Positions 17,560-26,697 of a stretch of 54,640 bases of DNA are shown here, in pieces. The notes below the pieces were generated by a model. It saw only the letters and a program-made list of their open reading frames with translations, did not search any database and was not told the DNA's origin. The stretch lies in NCBI RefSeq assembly GCF_002160985.1, contig NZ_NFLQ01000021.1:1-54640 (forward strand). The letters run 5' to 3'. The DNA comes from Lachnoclostridium sp. An118. Its GTDB lineage: Bacteria > Bacillota > Clostridia > Lachnospirales > Lachnospiraceae. Position 1 is the first letter of the stretch. Each line of letters begins with the position of its first letter. A program made the position numbers and the translations under genes.

Positions 17560-18513
17560 CTATCGTTTCCTCGCTGTGACGGAGACCCACTCTCCCTGGT
17601 GGTGTACCTCCAGAAGCTCCATGCCGGCTTCCTTCACCGCCTCCACCACGGTCTCCTCCTTGTCATCTATGATCCCGCTTGTGATGTAAATGCCGCCGCT
17701 TTTCAGCTGGGCCTGTATCACCGGCGTCAGGGGCACCAGCACATCTGCCAGGATGTTGGCGGCCACAATGTCGTACTGCCCGTAGCCCACCTTGTCCTGG
17801 ACCTCCCTGTCGTCGATGATGTTTCCGATCATGACCTCGTACTGGTCCTTCTCAATGCCGTTGACAGCCATATTTTCATGGGTGGCGTCAATGGCACAGG
17901 GGTCCAGGTCCGTGCCCACAGAGTAGCCCGCGCCGAACTTCAGGGCCAGCATGCCCAGGATGCCGCTGCCGCAGCCCACATCCAGGATCTTCATCCCCGG
18001 CTCCACGTATTTTTTCAGCTGCCGTATGCAAAGCTGAGTGGTCTCGTGCATGCCTGTGCCGAAGGCTGTGCCCGGGTCGATGTGGATGATCAGCTTGTCC
18101 TCGTCCTCCGGTTTTACGTCCTCCCAGGAGGGGATGATGAGCACATCGTCCACGGTAAACTGGTGAAAATACTGCTTCCAGTTGTTCACCCAGTCCACAT
18201 CCTCGGTCTGGGACTCCTCGATGGATGCCTCCCCGATATCCACAAAGGCGGAGAGCTCCTCAAGCTCCGTGCGCACCTTCCTCAGCATCTCCTCCTTGTC
18301 GTCTTCCTCCTCCAGATAGAAGGTAATGTAGGCCACGCCGTCGTCCTCCTCAGCCTGGGGCAGGATATCCACAAACATCTGCTCCTTGTCCGACTGGGTA
18401 AGGGGGATCTTGTCCTCTATCTCCACTCCCTGGATGCCCAGCTCCATGAGGGAGCTGCTGACGATCTCCTCCGCCGCGGTCGTTGTCTTCAAGCGAAATT
18501 TATTCCATTTCAT
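17560..18513 (-). CDS. prmA: ribosomal protein L11 methyltransferase PrmA
   Basis: This SAM-dependent enzyme trimethylates ribosomal protein L11. The C-terminal methyltransferase core has 'GTGMHETTQLCI', 'ILDVGCGSGILGMLA' (about 174-188) and 'IVAANILADVL', and the N-terminal substrate-binding domain is acidic. The 317-aa length is typical. It is the first gene of the prmA-rsmE pair. Confidence 0.94.
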   Translation of the reverse strand: MKWNKFRLKTTTAAEEIVSSSLMELGIQGVEIEDKIPLTQSDKEQMFVDILPQAEEDDGVAYITFYLEEEDDKEEMLRKVRTELEELSAFVDIGEASIEESQTEDVDWVNNWKQYFHQFTVDDVLIIPSWEDVKPEDEDKLIIHIDPGTAFGTGMHETTQLCIRQLKKYVEPGMKILDVGCGSGILGMLALKFGAGYSVGTDLDPCAIDATHENMAVNGIEKDQYEVMIGNIIDDREVQDKVGYGQYDIVAANILADVLVPLTPVIQAQLKSGGIYITSGIIDDKEETVVEAVKEAGMELLEVHHQGEWVSVTARKR

Positions 18514-18572
18514 ACCGTCTCACCTCTGTCTCCGCCTCTTCCCGGCGGGACATTCCTTTCCACATCAGTTTA

Positions 18573-19133
18573 TCATATGAGCCCCAAATGCTCAACGAGG
18601 ATTTTCACACCCAGACAGATGAGGATCAAGCCTCCCGCTATCTGGGCCCCCTTCTGCCAGCGGGAGCCGAACACATTGCCGATCCTCACGCCTGCCGCGG
18701 AAAGGATAAAGGTAGTCACGCCGATGAAAGACACCGCAGGCACGATCTCCACCTGCAGGAAAGCAAAGGTGATGCCCACCGCCAAGGCGTCAATGCTGGT
18801 AGCCACTGCCAGGGTCAGCATGGTCTTTACATCCAGGGAGTCGTCCGCCTCGCAGTCCTCCTCCCCAAAGGCCTCCTTTATCATGCTGGCTCCGATCAGT
18901 CCCAGCAGGATGAAGGCAATCCAGTGGTCTATGGAGGTGATGACCTCCTTGAACTGGCTCCCCAGGAGGTACCCGATGACCGGCATCCCTGCCTGGAATA
19001 CTCCAAAATAAAGTCCCACGATCCCCGCCTTGGCCCAGGTGCATTTCTTCATGGCGAGGCCCTTACAGACCGACACGGCAAAGGCGTCCATGGACAGCCC
19101 CACCGCCATCAGAAAAAGTTCGATCAGTCCCAT
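18573..19133 (-). CDS. mntP: manganese efflux pump MntP
   Basis: This 186-aa polytopic membrane protein exports Mn2+. It has about six helices in two repeats, each with a conserved Asp/Ser motif: '[18 protein letters not shown]' near the N-terminus and '[15 protein letters not shown]' around 105-120. The Asp residues are thought to bind the metal. The ribosome site AAGGAGAAGG precedes ATG 19133. A yybP-ykoY riboswitch and a perfect sigma-A promoter lie upstream, so expression should rise with Mn2+. Confidence 0.95.
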   Translation of the reverse strand: MGLIELFLMAVGLSMDAFAVSVCKGLAMKKCTWAKAGIVGLYFGVFQAGMPVIGYLLGSQFKEVITSIDHWIAFILLGLIGASMIKEAFGEEDCEADDSLDVKTMLTLAVATSIDALAVGITFAFLQVEIVPAVSFIGVTTFILSAAGVRIGNVFGSRWQKGAQIAGGLILICLGVKILVEHLGLI

Positions 19134-19248
19134 TTTCCTTCTCCTTTTGTCTTCTTTTGTTCTCTTTTATATCCCTCTTTGTCCCTTCCGGGGCCAGAAG
19201 CCCCTCTCCCCTGCCAGAGGCAGGGCGGATGCAGCGCGGGCAGTGCGT

Positions 19249-19288
19249 AAAAAAAGACCCATCCGCGGCAGATGCTCTCTCCGCGGAT
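19249..19288 (-). terminator. riboswitch expression-platform terminator
   Basis: ATCCGCGG and CCGCGGAT (19261-19268 and 19281-19288) form a perfect stem. After a short GGGTC, the minus strand reads seven T (19249-19255). It lies between the aptamer and mntP, as expected of a transcriptional on-switch. Confidence 0.85.
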
Positions 19289-19380
19289 AAGTCTCATTAT
19301 TTCAAGTAATGCCAGATGCCAGAGCGGCATCAGTATGTTGACAGTACTGCGCCCCAGGCGCCAACTACTCCCTTATCGCT
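19284..19380 (-). ncRNA. yybP-ykoY manganese riboswitch
   Basis: On the minus strand the leader begins with AAGGGAGTAG, the 5' hallmark of this class, continues through paired GC-rich arms and GTCAACATACTG, and ends with ATGAGACTTATC, matching the conserved 3' GAGAC element. The GACTTATCC end overlaps the terminator stem, so Mn2+ binding to the aptamer would prevent termination and turn on mntP. The family (Mn2+ sensing, upstream of mntP) is well known; the identification here is by motif and context. Confidence 0.82.
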
Positions 19381-19387
19381 TCTGTTC

Positions 19388-19416
19388 ATTATAAGGAGAA
19401 GACCGGGGCTTGTCAA
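19388..19416 (-). promoter_or_regulatory. consensus sigma-A promoter of mntP leader
   Basis: TTGACA (minus strand, 19416-19411) and TATAAT (19393-19388) are separated by exactly 17 bp. Transcription would start near 19380, at the 5' end of the riboswitch. Confidence 0.9.
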
Positions 19417-19426
19417 TCATTTTTTA

Positions 19427-20002
19427 TCAACTTTTCCCTTCCTGGCCTTCCCCGCTTTTCCTCCTCATAGTCCGGACCCGCTCCTTCATCTCCCGGTCCG
19501 CCCGCCCGGACTCACAGATCTTCTGCAGCGCCTTATGGTAGGTAAAGTCGTCCAGCCGGCAGTCCGCAAGAAAGGCCCCCGTCTCCTTGGGGAACTCCAG
19601 ATAAAACATTGACAGGGCCCAGGCCACGGCCATCTTCACATAGTAGGAGTCATGGTCCACCCGCTCCAGCTCCGCCAGGGCCTCCCCCAGATACGCCCTG
19701 TCCACATAGTAGTCCAGCAGCAGTACCGCCCCGAAGCGGACCGTGTACTCCTCCCCGCTCCGGAGGCAGTCAAGGACAAAGGGCCAGAGCTGCGCCCGGT
19801 GCCTGCCGGCAATCTTCAGGGTGCTGCAGAAGCTGTCGCAGACAGACCAGTTGTCGATCTTTGGCAGGAACCAGCGTATCAGCCGCCGGGCCTCCCCCAG
19901 GCTCTCCAGATACTTCCGCATTTTCTCCCGGCTCTCCAGGCAGCCGGGAGGCAGGATGACAGGTGCATTTGCGGCAGATGCTTTTGTTTTATTTTTCGGC
20001 AT
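19427..20002 (-). CDS. AlkD-like DNA alkylation repair protein, N-terminally short
   Basis: This HEAT-repeat DNA glycosylase relative (AlkD family) would remove alkylated bases. Family motifs are present from 'FLPKIDNWSVCD' (Trp and Asp of the active surface) through 'YTVRFGAVLL' (Arg) and 'YYVKMAVAWALS' (Trp) to 'YHKALQKICES'. Usual members have about 220-240 residues; this one has 191, and its first 30 residues are Ala/Lys-rich and do not look like the normal first helices. An AAAGGAG site precedes ATG 20002, so the short form appears to be expressed. It may be partly degenerate. Confidence 0.8.
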   Translation of the reverse strand: MPKNKTKASAANAPVILPPGCLESREKMRKYLESLGEARRLIRWFLPKIDNWSVCDSFCSTLKIAGRHRAQLWPFVLDCLRSGEEYTVRFGAVLLLDYYVDRAYLGEALAELERVDHDSYYVKMAVAWALSMFYLEFPKETGAFLADCRLDDFTYHKALQKICESGRADREMKERVRTMRRKSGEGQEGKS

Positions 20003-20167
20003 ACAGGTTCTCCTTTCCAGAGCTTATATCCATTTAAAAACCATTTTTACACTTGACCCGAAAAAAATCAAGCCTATCCGCCTCTGCCTTTCGCCCGGGA
20101 CTGTGCTATAATGAGAGCAGTCTGATTTTTACAGAAACAGAAATTTTACACGAAACGGGGGATTATC

Positions 20168-21892
20168 TTGCAGGACCTGAAACGCGTTTTCACACACCTT
20201 GGACCATTTAAGAAGGAATTTATCCTCAGCATCCTGTTCATCATCGCTGAGACAGGCTTTGAGCTGACCATACCGCTGATCATGGCGGACATCATCGACG
20301 TGGGCGTCCAGACAAGGGACATCCACTACATCTGTATAAAAGGCGTGCAGATGGGCTTTTGCGCCCTCCTCTCCCTCATCACAGGGCTCCTCTATGCCAG
20401 ATACGCCGCCAGAGCCGCCCTGGGCTTTGGCTCCGGCGTGCGGGAGGCTGAGTTTTCCAGGATCCAGTCCTACTCCTTTGCCAACCTGGACCACTTCAGC
20501 ACCTCCTCCCTCATCACCCGCATGACCACGGACATCACCGTCATGCAGAACGCCATCACAGGAGGCCTGCGGCCCATGGTCCGGGGACCGGTGATGCTCA
20601 TCATGGGGCTCTTCCTGGCCTTCTGGATGAACGCCGCCCTGGCCCTCGTGTTTGTGATCTGCACTCCTGTCCTGGCCTGCATCCTGTTTTTCATCGTGCG
20701 CAGGGTGGCGCCCCTGTACGGGAAGCTGCAGGTCTGCATGGACAGGGTCAACGCGGCCATCCAGGAAAACCTCACCGCCATCCGGGCTGTCAAGGCCTTT
20801 GTGCGGGAGGAGTACGAGGAGGAGGTCTTCGAGAAGGCCAACCGGGAGCTGGCGGACACAAGCCGCACCACCTTCCACTTTGCGGTGCTGAACCTGCCCG
20901 CCTTCCAGCTCACCATGTACACCTCCATCGTGCTCATCCTCTGGTTCGGCGGCGGCTTCATCCAGACCGGCAGCATGCAGGTGGGGGAGCTGACCGGCTT
21001 CTTGAGCTATGTACTCCAGATTGTCAACTCCCTCATGATGATATCCAACGTGTTCCTCATGCTGACCCGGTCACTGGCCAGCGCCCGGCGCATCAACCAG
21101 GTCTTCGACGAGACGAGCACCCTGTCTGACCCGGAAAATCCCTGCCATGTGATCCCGGACGGACAGATTGACTTTGACCACGTGTCCTTCAAATACAAAA
21201 AGGAAGCAAAGGAGTACACCCTCTCTGACATCGACCTCCACATTAAGGCCGGGGAGACAGTGGGCATCATCGGCGGCACAGGCTCCTCCAAGAGCACCCT
21301 TGTGCAGCTCATCCCCAGGCTCTACGACGCCACCGCAGGCTCTGTCCGGGTGGGCGGCCGGGATGTGCGCTCCTACAGCCTGGAGTCCCTCCGGGACGGG
21401 GTAGGCATTGTGCTCCAGAAAAACGTCCTCTTCTCCGGCACCATCCGGGAAAACCTCCTGTGGGGCAGCCCGGGGGCCACGGAAGACGAACTGCAGGCGG
21501 CCTGCCGCGCCGCCTGCGCCGACGAGTTCATCCGCACCCTCCCGGAGGGGCTGGACACCCGGCTGGACCAGGGAGGGGTCAACCTGTCGGGAGGGCAGAG
21601 GCAGCGCCTGTGCATCGCCCGGGCTCTCTTAAAGCAGCCGAAGATCCTCATCTTTGACGACTCCACCAGCGCCGTGGACACGGCCACAGAGAGCCGGATA
21701 CGGGAGGCTCTGGAGGCCATCCCCTCCATGACAAAGCTGGTCATCGCCCAGCGTATCCTGTCCGTCATGCACGCGGACAAGATCGTGATACTGGACGACG
21801 GACGGATACACGCGGTGGGGACCCACCAGTCTCTCCTTGCAGAGAGTCCCATTTACCGGGAAATCTACGAGTCACAGAAAGGAGGCAGATAG
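20168..21892 (+). CDS. ABC exporter subunit 1 (degenerate ATP site)
   Basis: This half-transporter has six membrane helices (about 15-300) and a C-terminal ATPase domain. Walker A is GGTGSSKST (about 369-377), and the signature is LSGGQ (about 472). Walker B reads 'LIFDDS': the catalytic Glu is replaced by Asp, so its own composite site should hydrolyse poorly. It is followed four bases later by a second half-transporter, so the pair forms a heterodimeric exporter of the TM287/288 or LmrCD type. The substrate is unknown. The start is TTG 20168 after a GGGGGA site. Confidence 0.9.
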   Translation: MQDLKRVFTHLGPFKKEFILSILFIIAETGFELTIPLIMADIIDVGVQTRDIHYICIKGVQMGFCALLSLITGLLYARYAARAALGFGSGVREAEFSRIQSYSFANLDHFSTSSLITRMTTDITVMQNAITGGLRPMVRGPVMLIMGLFLAFWMNAALALVFVICTPVLACILFFIVRRVAPLYGKLQVCMDRVNAAIQENLTAIRAVKAFVREEYEEEVFEKANRELADTSRTTFHFAVLNLPAFQLTMYTSIVLILWFGGGFIQTGSMQVGELTGFLSYVLQIVNSLMMISNVFLMLTRSLASARRINQVFDETSTLSDPENPCHVIPDGQIDFDHVSFKYKKEAKEYTLSDIDLHIKAGETVGIIGGTGSSKSTLVQLIPRLYDATAGSVRVGGRDVRSYSLESLRDGVGIVLQKNVLFSGTIRENLLWGSPGATEDELQAACRAACADEFIRTLPEGLDTRLDQGGVNLSGGQRQRLCIARALLKQPKILIFDDSTSAVDTATESRIREALEAIPSMTKLVIAQRILSVMHADKIVILDDGRIHAVGTHQSLLAESPIYREIYESQKGGR

Positions 21893-21895
21893 GCC

Positions 21896-23743
21896 ATGGC
21901 AACAGCGGACAGAAAGCGCCCCAAAAACCTGCGGCGCACATTTGGGAAGCTCCTCTCCTACATGGGCATGCATAAATTCCTGCTGGCGGCAGTGGCCCTT
22001 CTTGTCACCGTCAGCGCGGGAGCCAACCTGCTTGGCACCTACATGGTAAAGCCCATCATCAACCAGTATATCGTGCCCGGGGACGTGAAGGGACTCATCT
22101 TCGGCGTGGCGGTCACCGCCGCCATCTACCTGACCGGGGCGGCCGCGGCCTTCGGCTACAGCCAGACCATGGTAAAAGCCGCCCAGAAGATCATCTACGA
22201 CATCCGCCGGGACCTCTTCCACACCATGGAAAAGCTGCCTCTCGGATACTTTGACTCCCACCCGGACGGGGACACCATGAGCCGCTTCACCAACGACGTG
22301 GACACCATCTCCGATGCCCTCAACAACAGCTTTGCCATGATCATCCAGAGCTTTATCCAGGTTGTGGGGACGCTGACCATCCTCTTCATCCTGAACTGGC
22401 AGCTCAGTTTCCTGGTTGTCCTCGGGTACGCCTCCATGTTCCTCTACATCCGCTACAGCGGGAAAAAGAGCACCTACTATTTCAATCACCAGCAGCAGTA
22501 CCTGGGCGAGCTGAACGGCTACATCGAGGAGATGATCCGGGGCCAGAAGGTGGTCAAGGTCTTCAACCACGAGGCAGACAGCCTGAGGGCCTTCCACGAG
22601 AAAAACGCCCTCCTGCGGGAGGCGGGGACAAAGGCCACCGCCTACTCCAGCACCATGATCCCCATGGTGGTCAGCATCTCCTACATCAACTACGCGGTGG
22701 TGGCTGTCCTGGGCGGCCTGATGGCCATCTGGGGCCGCATCGACATCGGCACCCTGGCAAGCTACCTCATCTTTGTGCGCCAGTCCACCCTGCCGGTAAA
22801 CCAGTTCACCCAGCAGTCCAACTTCATGCTGGCCGCCCTGGCCGGTGCAGAGCGGATCTTCGACATGATGGACGAGACGCCGGAGGAGGACGCAGGCCAC
22901 GTAGTCCTTGCAAACGTCACGGTGGACAGTCAGGGAAACCTGGAAAAAAGCGCGCAGCGGACAGGAAAATGGGCCTGGGAGGACACCCGCACCCACGCCC
23001 TCACGCCCCTTCGCGGGGACGTCCGCTTTCACGATGTGTCCTTCGGGTACAGGGAGGACAAAAAGATACTGGACAAGGTCAGCCTCTACGCCAAGCCGGG
23101 CCAGAAGATTGCCTTCGTGGGCTCCACCGGCGCCGGGAAGACCACCATCATCAACCTAATCAGCCGCTTTTACGACATCAGCGGAGGCGCCATCACCTAC
23201 GACGGCATCGACATAAGAGACATAAAAAAAGACGCCCTGCGAAGCTCCATGGCCGTTGTGCTCCAGGACACCCATCTCTTTACCGGCACCATTGCCGACA
23301 ATATCCGCTTCGGGAAGCTGGACGCCACGGACCAGGAGGTGGAAAATGCTGCCCGCCTGGCCGGCGCCGACTCCTTCATCCGCCGGCTCCCGGACGGCTA
23401 CAGCACCATGATCACCGGGGACGGGCAGCGCCTCTCCCAGGGGCAGCGCCAGCTCCTTGCCATCGCCAGGGCCGCTGTGGCCGACCCGCCGGTGCTGATC
23501 CTGGACGAGGCCACCAGCAGCATCGACACAAGGACAGAGAGCCTCATCGAGAAGGGCATGGACCGGCTCATGGAGGGCCGCACGGTGTTTGTCATCGCCC
23601 ACCGCCTCAGCACGGTCCGCAACGCCAACGCCATCATGGTGCTGGATCACGGCCGCATCATCGAGCGGGGCGACCACCAGGAGCTGCTGGACCAGAAGGG
23701 CATGTACTACCAGCTCTACCACGGCATGTTCGAGCTCTCCTGA
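21896..23743 (+). CDS. ABC exporter subunit 2 (catalytic)
   Basis: This is the partner of the preceding gene: six membrane helices, then an ATPase with Walker A GSTGAGKTT (about 408-416), signature LSQGQ (about 512) and Walker B 'LILDEA' with the catalytic Glu intact. The imperfect signature LSQGQ in this subunit faces the Walker site of subunit 1, so both defects fall in one composite site, as in known heterodimeric exporters. Linker residues 330-375 form an insert between the two domains. Co-transcribed with subunit 1. Confidence 0.9.
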   Translation: MATADRKRPKNLRRTFGKLLSYMGMHKFLLAAVALLVTVSAGANLLGTYMVKPIINQYIVPGDVKGLIFGVAVTAAIYLTGAAAAFGYSQTMVKAAQKIIYDIRRDLFHTMEKLPLGYFDSHPDGDTMSRFTNDVDTISDALNNSFAMIIQSFIQVVGTLTILFILNWQLSFLVVLGYASMFLYIRYSGKKSTYYFNHQQQYLGELNGYIEEMIRGQKVVKVFNHEADSLRAFHEKNALLREAGTKATAYSSTMIPMVVSISYINYAVVAVLGGLMAIWGRIDIGTLASYLIFVRQSTLPVNQFTQQSNFMLAALAGAERIFDMMDETPEEDAGHVVLANVTVDSQGNLEKSAQRTGKWAWEDTRTHALTPLRGDVRFHDVSFGYREDKKILDKVSLYAKPGQKIAFVGSTGAGKTTIINLISRFYDISGGAITYDGIDIRDIKKDALRSSMAVVLQDTHLFTGTIADNIRFGKLDATDQEVENAARLAGADSFIRRLPDGYSTMITGDGQRLSQGQRQLLAIARAAVADPPVLILDEATSSIDTRTESLIEKGMDRLMEGRTVFVIAHRLSTVRNANAIMVLDHGRIIERGDHQELLDQKGMYYQLYHGMFELS

Positions 23744-23755
23744 CAGCCCCGGCCT

Positions 23756-23848
23756 TAAGCGCCGTCTCGGCGCCGTCCCAGCGCATCCCAGTACTGTCCC
23801 AGTGCATCCCGGTGCCGTCTCAGCGCTGTCTCAATACCGTCTCAGTGA
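23756..23848. repeat. degenerate 10-11 bp tandem repeats
   Basis: About eight imperfect copies of a unit like GTGCCGTCTCA follow one another between the ABC exporter stop and the 3' end of the convergent glycosylase gene. The consensus alternates G-Y-R-C-Y-G-T-C-Y-C. The array ends inside the last codons of the glycosylase. Confidence 0.7.
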
Positions 23849-24660
23849 CGCCCATGCAGGTCGTAGTAAAAAATGTACTGCTGCAGCACCCCCTGGAAGC
23901 CCGCATACCGCTCAAAGGGAAAGCCCTCCGGGTACTGCTCCTCCAGCACCTTTTTGATGTGGGTGTCCACCGGAAAGGCCTCCAGATGGTGGAGGGCAAA
24001 GAGGCAGATGCAGTCCGCCACCTTGCCGCCCACGCCGCAAAGCCTCATAAGCTCTGCCCTGGCAGGGGGATAGTCCATCTCCTCCAGGGCCTCCAGGTCC
24101 ACCTGATCTCCAAGGACCATTTCCACGGTCTTTCGGATATACCGGCTCCGGTAGCCCAGGCCCCCGGCCCGCAGGTCCGCCTCCGTGGCCTGGGCCAGCT
24201 CCCCCGGGCCGGGGAAAGAATAGTAGACCTTCCCCTCATCGGAAACGCACCTCCTGCCATACCTCTTTGCCAGGAACTGCACATTCCTTCTGATACGCCG
24301 GATGTTGTTCTGCTGGGAGATGATGAAGGTGACGATCATCTCCCACAGGTCCTGCCTGAGGATGCGGATGCCCCATCCAAAATCCGCCGCCCGGACAAGG
24401 TAGGCGTCCGCCGGGTCTATCCTCTTCTTGTACGCCCCGTAATCTTCCTCCAGGTCAAAATAGGGGCCCCAGAAATCCCGCAGCTCCTCTTCCCCGCAGT
24501 GAAACCGGAAGGCGTTCGCTTCTTCCGTCTCTTCTATTTTCAGGTACCTGTCCCCGGCCACAAGCTCCCAGACCCCTTCTTTTACCTCCTCCATGCGGAA
24601 GCACTGGCCGGAGGAGAGGATCTGCCCCGGGGAAAAATGCTCTTTTGTAACTGTTATCAT
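23842..24660 (-). CDS. 8-oxoguanine DNA glycosylase (OGG1 type)
   Basis: This bifunctional glycosylase/lyase removes 8-oxoguanine. The helix-hairpin-helix plus GPD motif reads 'LCGVGGKVADCICLFALHHLEAFPVDTHIKK', given here only to name K213 (nucleophile) and D232 (catalytic). 'ISQQNNIRRIRR' (about 114-125) is the usual OGG1 pattern. The N-terminal beta domain covers 1-90, and 272 aa is normal for bacterial OGG1. A ribosome site AGAGGAAG precedes ATG 24660. It converges on the ABC exporter, with tandem repeats between them. Confidence 0.92.
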   Translation of the reverse strand: MITVTKEHFSPGQILSSGQCFRMEEVKEGVWELVAGDRYLKIEETEEANAFRFHCGEEELRDFWGPYFDLEEDYGAYKKRIDPADAYLVRAADFGWGIRILRQDLWEMIVTFIISQQNNIRRIRRNVQFLAKRYGRRCVSDEGKVYYSFPGPGELAQATEADLRAGGLGYRSRYIRKTVEMVLGDQVDLEALEEMDYPPARAELMRLCGVGGKVADCICLFALHHLEAFPVDTHIKKVLEEQYPEGFPFERYAGFQGVLQQYIFYYDLHGRH

Positions 24661-24765
24661 GGTCTTCCTCTCTTATCGCTCTTTTGTCTTTTTATGATTT
24701 TACAGGTAAAGGGAGGCTTTTGCAATCCAAAATCAAGGTGCGCGGTCGCCCTCCGGGCGTATCGC

Positions 24766-24798
24766 ACAAAAAAGGCGCCTGAAAACTCAGACGCCTTA
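24766..24798 (-). terminator. terminator of the DnaJ-family gene
   Basis: On the minus strand AAGGCGTCTGA pairs with TCAGGCGCCTT around a four-base loop and is followed by six T. It sits 35 bp after the stop at 24833. Confidence 0.88.
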
Positions 24799-24832
24799 TT
24801 TGTATATCTATCTGTATCTATGTCAAAATGGC

Positions 24833-25915
24833 TTATGCCGCATTTCTTCCGTGGGCACTTGTGCCGTGGCCGCCGCTTCCCTGTCTTCCAGAGCCGCCTG
24901 CTGCCCGCTCATATTCTCTCAGCTTCTGCCTGGCCTCCTGGCTTAAGTTCCTGGGAACCTGGATCTGGACCGTCACATAGTGGTCTCCGTGTACAGCCGG
25001 GTCCTTCATAGAGACAATCCCCTTGCCCCGCAGCCGGATTTTTGTGCCGGACTGGGTGCCCTCATGGATCTTGCACATGACATTTCCGTAGAGCGTGTTT
25101 ACAAGGGCCTCGCCACCGAATACAGCCATCGTAAAGGGAATCTGCACAGTGGTGTACACATCCATTCCCTTCCGCTCAAAGCCCGGCTTTGTCCCCACCT
25201 GTACCTTAAGGAGAAGGTCGCCCGGCTCACCGCCGCCGGTTCCCGGCATCCCCTTGCCCTTCAGGCGGATGCTCTTGCCGCTGTCAATGCCGGCCGGAAT
25301 GTGGACCTGCAGAGTCTGGGCATTGCCCGACCCGGACGGGTCCTGGAAGGTAATGATCTTATCGCATCCAAAGGCCGCCTCGTCAAAGGACACCTCGGTC
25401 TGCGCCCGCAGGTCAGAGCCCTTCTGCCGGAAGGAACCGCCTCCGAAGCCTCCACGTCCAAAGCCGCCGGTCCCTCCGTAGTAGGACTGGCGAAAGCTGC
25501 TCCCGTCTCCTGTGTGGAAGCTGCCGGAAAATCCTCCTTTGTTTTTCCCGTGGAAAATATCTCCGAACAGGTCATCAAATATATCGCCCATATTGCCGTT
25601 TTCGAAATGGAATTCTCTGTAGCCGCCGTTGCCGGTATTATAGGCGCCTCCGGTGTACCCGCCTGCCCCCGCTCCGGCTCCGGTCCCGTCAAAGGCCGCA
25701 TGCCCAAACTGGTCATACAGCTTCTTCTTTTCCGGGTCGCTGAGCACCGTGTAGGCCTCTGTTACCTCTTTAAACTTCTGTTCTGCCTGTGGATTTCCCG
25801 CATTTGTATCCGGGTGATATTTCTTTGCAAGCTTCCGGTACGCTTTCTTTATCGCATTTTGATCTGCGTTTCTGTCAACACCAAGCACTTCATAGTAGTC
25901 TCTCTTTGCTTCCAT
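24833..25915 (-). CDS. DnaJ-family co-chaperone without zinc fingers (CbpA-like)
   Basis: This Hsp40 co-chaperone stimulates DnaK. The J-domain (1-65) has HPD at 34-36 in '[11 protein letters not shown]', followed by a Gly/Phe-rich linker of about 90 residues ('[12 protein letters not shown]', '[13 protein letters not shown]') and a C-terminal DnaJ substrate domain (about 175-335). The four CxxCxGxG zinc repeats of true DnaJ are absent, making it CbpA-like. The start is ATG 25915 after GGAGGTGATAG; a longer frame upstream adds eight unneeded residues. Its neighbour is hsp20, giving a small chaperone cluster. Confidence 0.9.
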   Translation of the reverse strand: MEAKRDYYEVLGVDRNADQNAIKKAYRKLAKKYHPDTNAGNPQAEQKFKEVTEAYTVLSDPEKKKLYDQFGHAAFDGTGAGAGAGGYTGGAYNTGNGGYREFHFENGNMGDIFDDLFGDIFHGKNKGGFSGSFHTGDGSSFRQSYYGGTGGFGRGGFGGGSFRQKGSDLRAQTEVSFDEAAFGCDKIITFQDPSGSGNAQTLQVHIPAGIDSGKSIRLKGKGMPGTGGGEPGDLLLKVQVGTKPGFERKGMDVYTTVQIPFTMAVFGGEALVNTLYGNVMCKIHEGTQSGTKIRLRGKGIVSMKDPAVHGDHYVTVQIQVPRNLSQEARQKLREYERAAGGSGRQGSGGHGTSAHGRNAA

Positions 25916-26067
25916 CTCTATCACCTCCCGATCATCCACATCCGTAAGCTGTCAAGATCTATATAAATTTCTATATTTATTTTAATATATTTGTTATATG
26001 TTATATCTGAAATCTATATGAACGGCCCTCAAGCCGGAATATTTTCTATACTCCAAATACCATATAA

Positions 26068-26098
26068 AACCTCCCCGGGACAGGCTGCCCGGGGAGAA
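26068..26098 (-). terminator. terminator of hsp20
   Basis: CTCCCCGGG (26071-26079) and CCCGGGGAG (26088-26096) form a perfect nine-base stem, followed on the minus strand by GTTTTATA. It lies seven bp after the hsp20 stop. Confidence 0.85.
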
Positions 26099-26104
26099 AT
26101 CTCA

Positions 26105-26542
26105 TTATCCTTCGATGGTCACGTAGCGGTTCTCCTCTACCTGCTTCTGGTCCTTCTTCGGGATATCCAGAGTGAGGATACCATTTTCAAACTTCGCGTG
26201 GATATCTTCCTGCGTCAGGTTCTTGCCCACATAGAAGCTTCTGCTCACATTTCCTGTGAAGCGCTCCTGCCTGATGTACTTGCCATCCTTCTTCTCGTCG
26301 TTGTTCACGTTCTTGGCCGCGCTGATAGTCAGGTAGCCTTCCTTCAGCTCTGCCTTGATCTCCTCCTTCTTAAATCCCGGCAGGTCAATCTCTACTTCGT
26401 AAGCGTCGTCCTTCTCTTTCACGTCTGTCCGCATGATCTGATCTGCTGAGCGTCTTCCGTAATACTTTCTGTCAACATCCGGGAAGGAAAAATCAAACCA
26501 GTCATTAAATAAATCTTCTCCAAAAATACTAGGCATCATCAT
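26105..26542 (-). CDS. hsp20: small heat-shock protein Hsp20
   Basis: This 145-aa alpha-crystallin-type holdase binds unfolded proteins under stress. The crystallin domain runs from about 38 to 130: 'AYEVEIDLPGFKKEEIKAELKEG' (split here for naming only), 'RSFYVGKNLTQEDIHAKFENGILTLDIPK', with the usual 'GILTL' ending. The C-terminal 'VEENRYVTIEG' provides the short tail. The start is the first of three ATG codons at 26542, behind AAAGGAGAG. A CIRCE operator overlapping the promoter upstream indicates HrcA control. The mobile element begins inside that operator. Confidence 0.95.
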   Translation of the reverse strand: MMMPSIFGEDLFNDWFDFSFPDVDRKYYGRRSADQIMRTDVKEKDDAYEVEIDLPGFKKEEIKAELKEGYLTISAAKNVNNDEKKDGKYIRQERFTGNVSRSFYVGKNLTQEDIHAKFENGILTLDIPKKDQKQVEENRYVTIEG

Positions 26543-26654
26543 AAGTCATCTCTCCTTTGATCATTCATTTATATTGGCACTCCGTGTAATCGGAGTGTTG
26601 GTTTTGAACTGTTGGAAGAGGATCTTTTTATTTCCTTTCCTTTGTTCTAAATGT

Positions 26655-26683
26655 AATATAACACTTATTGTTAGCACTGTCAA
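26655..26683 (-). promoter_or_regulatory. sigma-A promoter of hsp20
   Basis: TTGACA (minus, 26683-26678) and TATATT (26660-26655) are 17 bp apart. The first three bases of the -35 box lie in the attachment core, so integration leaves the promoter complete. Confidence 0.88.
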
Positions 26684-26697
26684 GAGGTGAGTGCTAA
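26671..26697 (-). promoter_or_regulatory. CIRCE operator (HrcA site)
   Basis: TTAGCACTG (26671-26679), a nine-base spacer and GAGTGCTAA (26689-26697) match the CIRCE consensus TTAGCACTC-N9-GAGTGCTAA at all but one base. It covers the -35 box of hsp20, so HrcA would block transcription. The right half belongs to the 18-bp attachment core. Confidence 0.92.

Noticed and set aside
24661-24765. Short gene between the glycosylase and the DnaJ-family gene
   Set aside because: No ribosome site or conserved frame; only a terminator is present.
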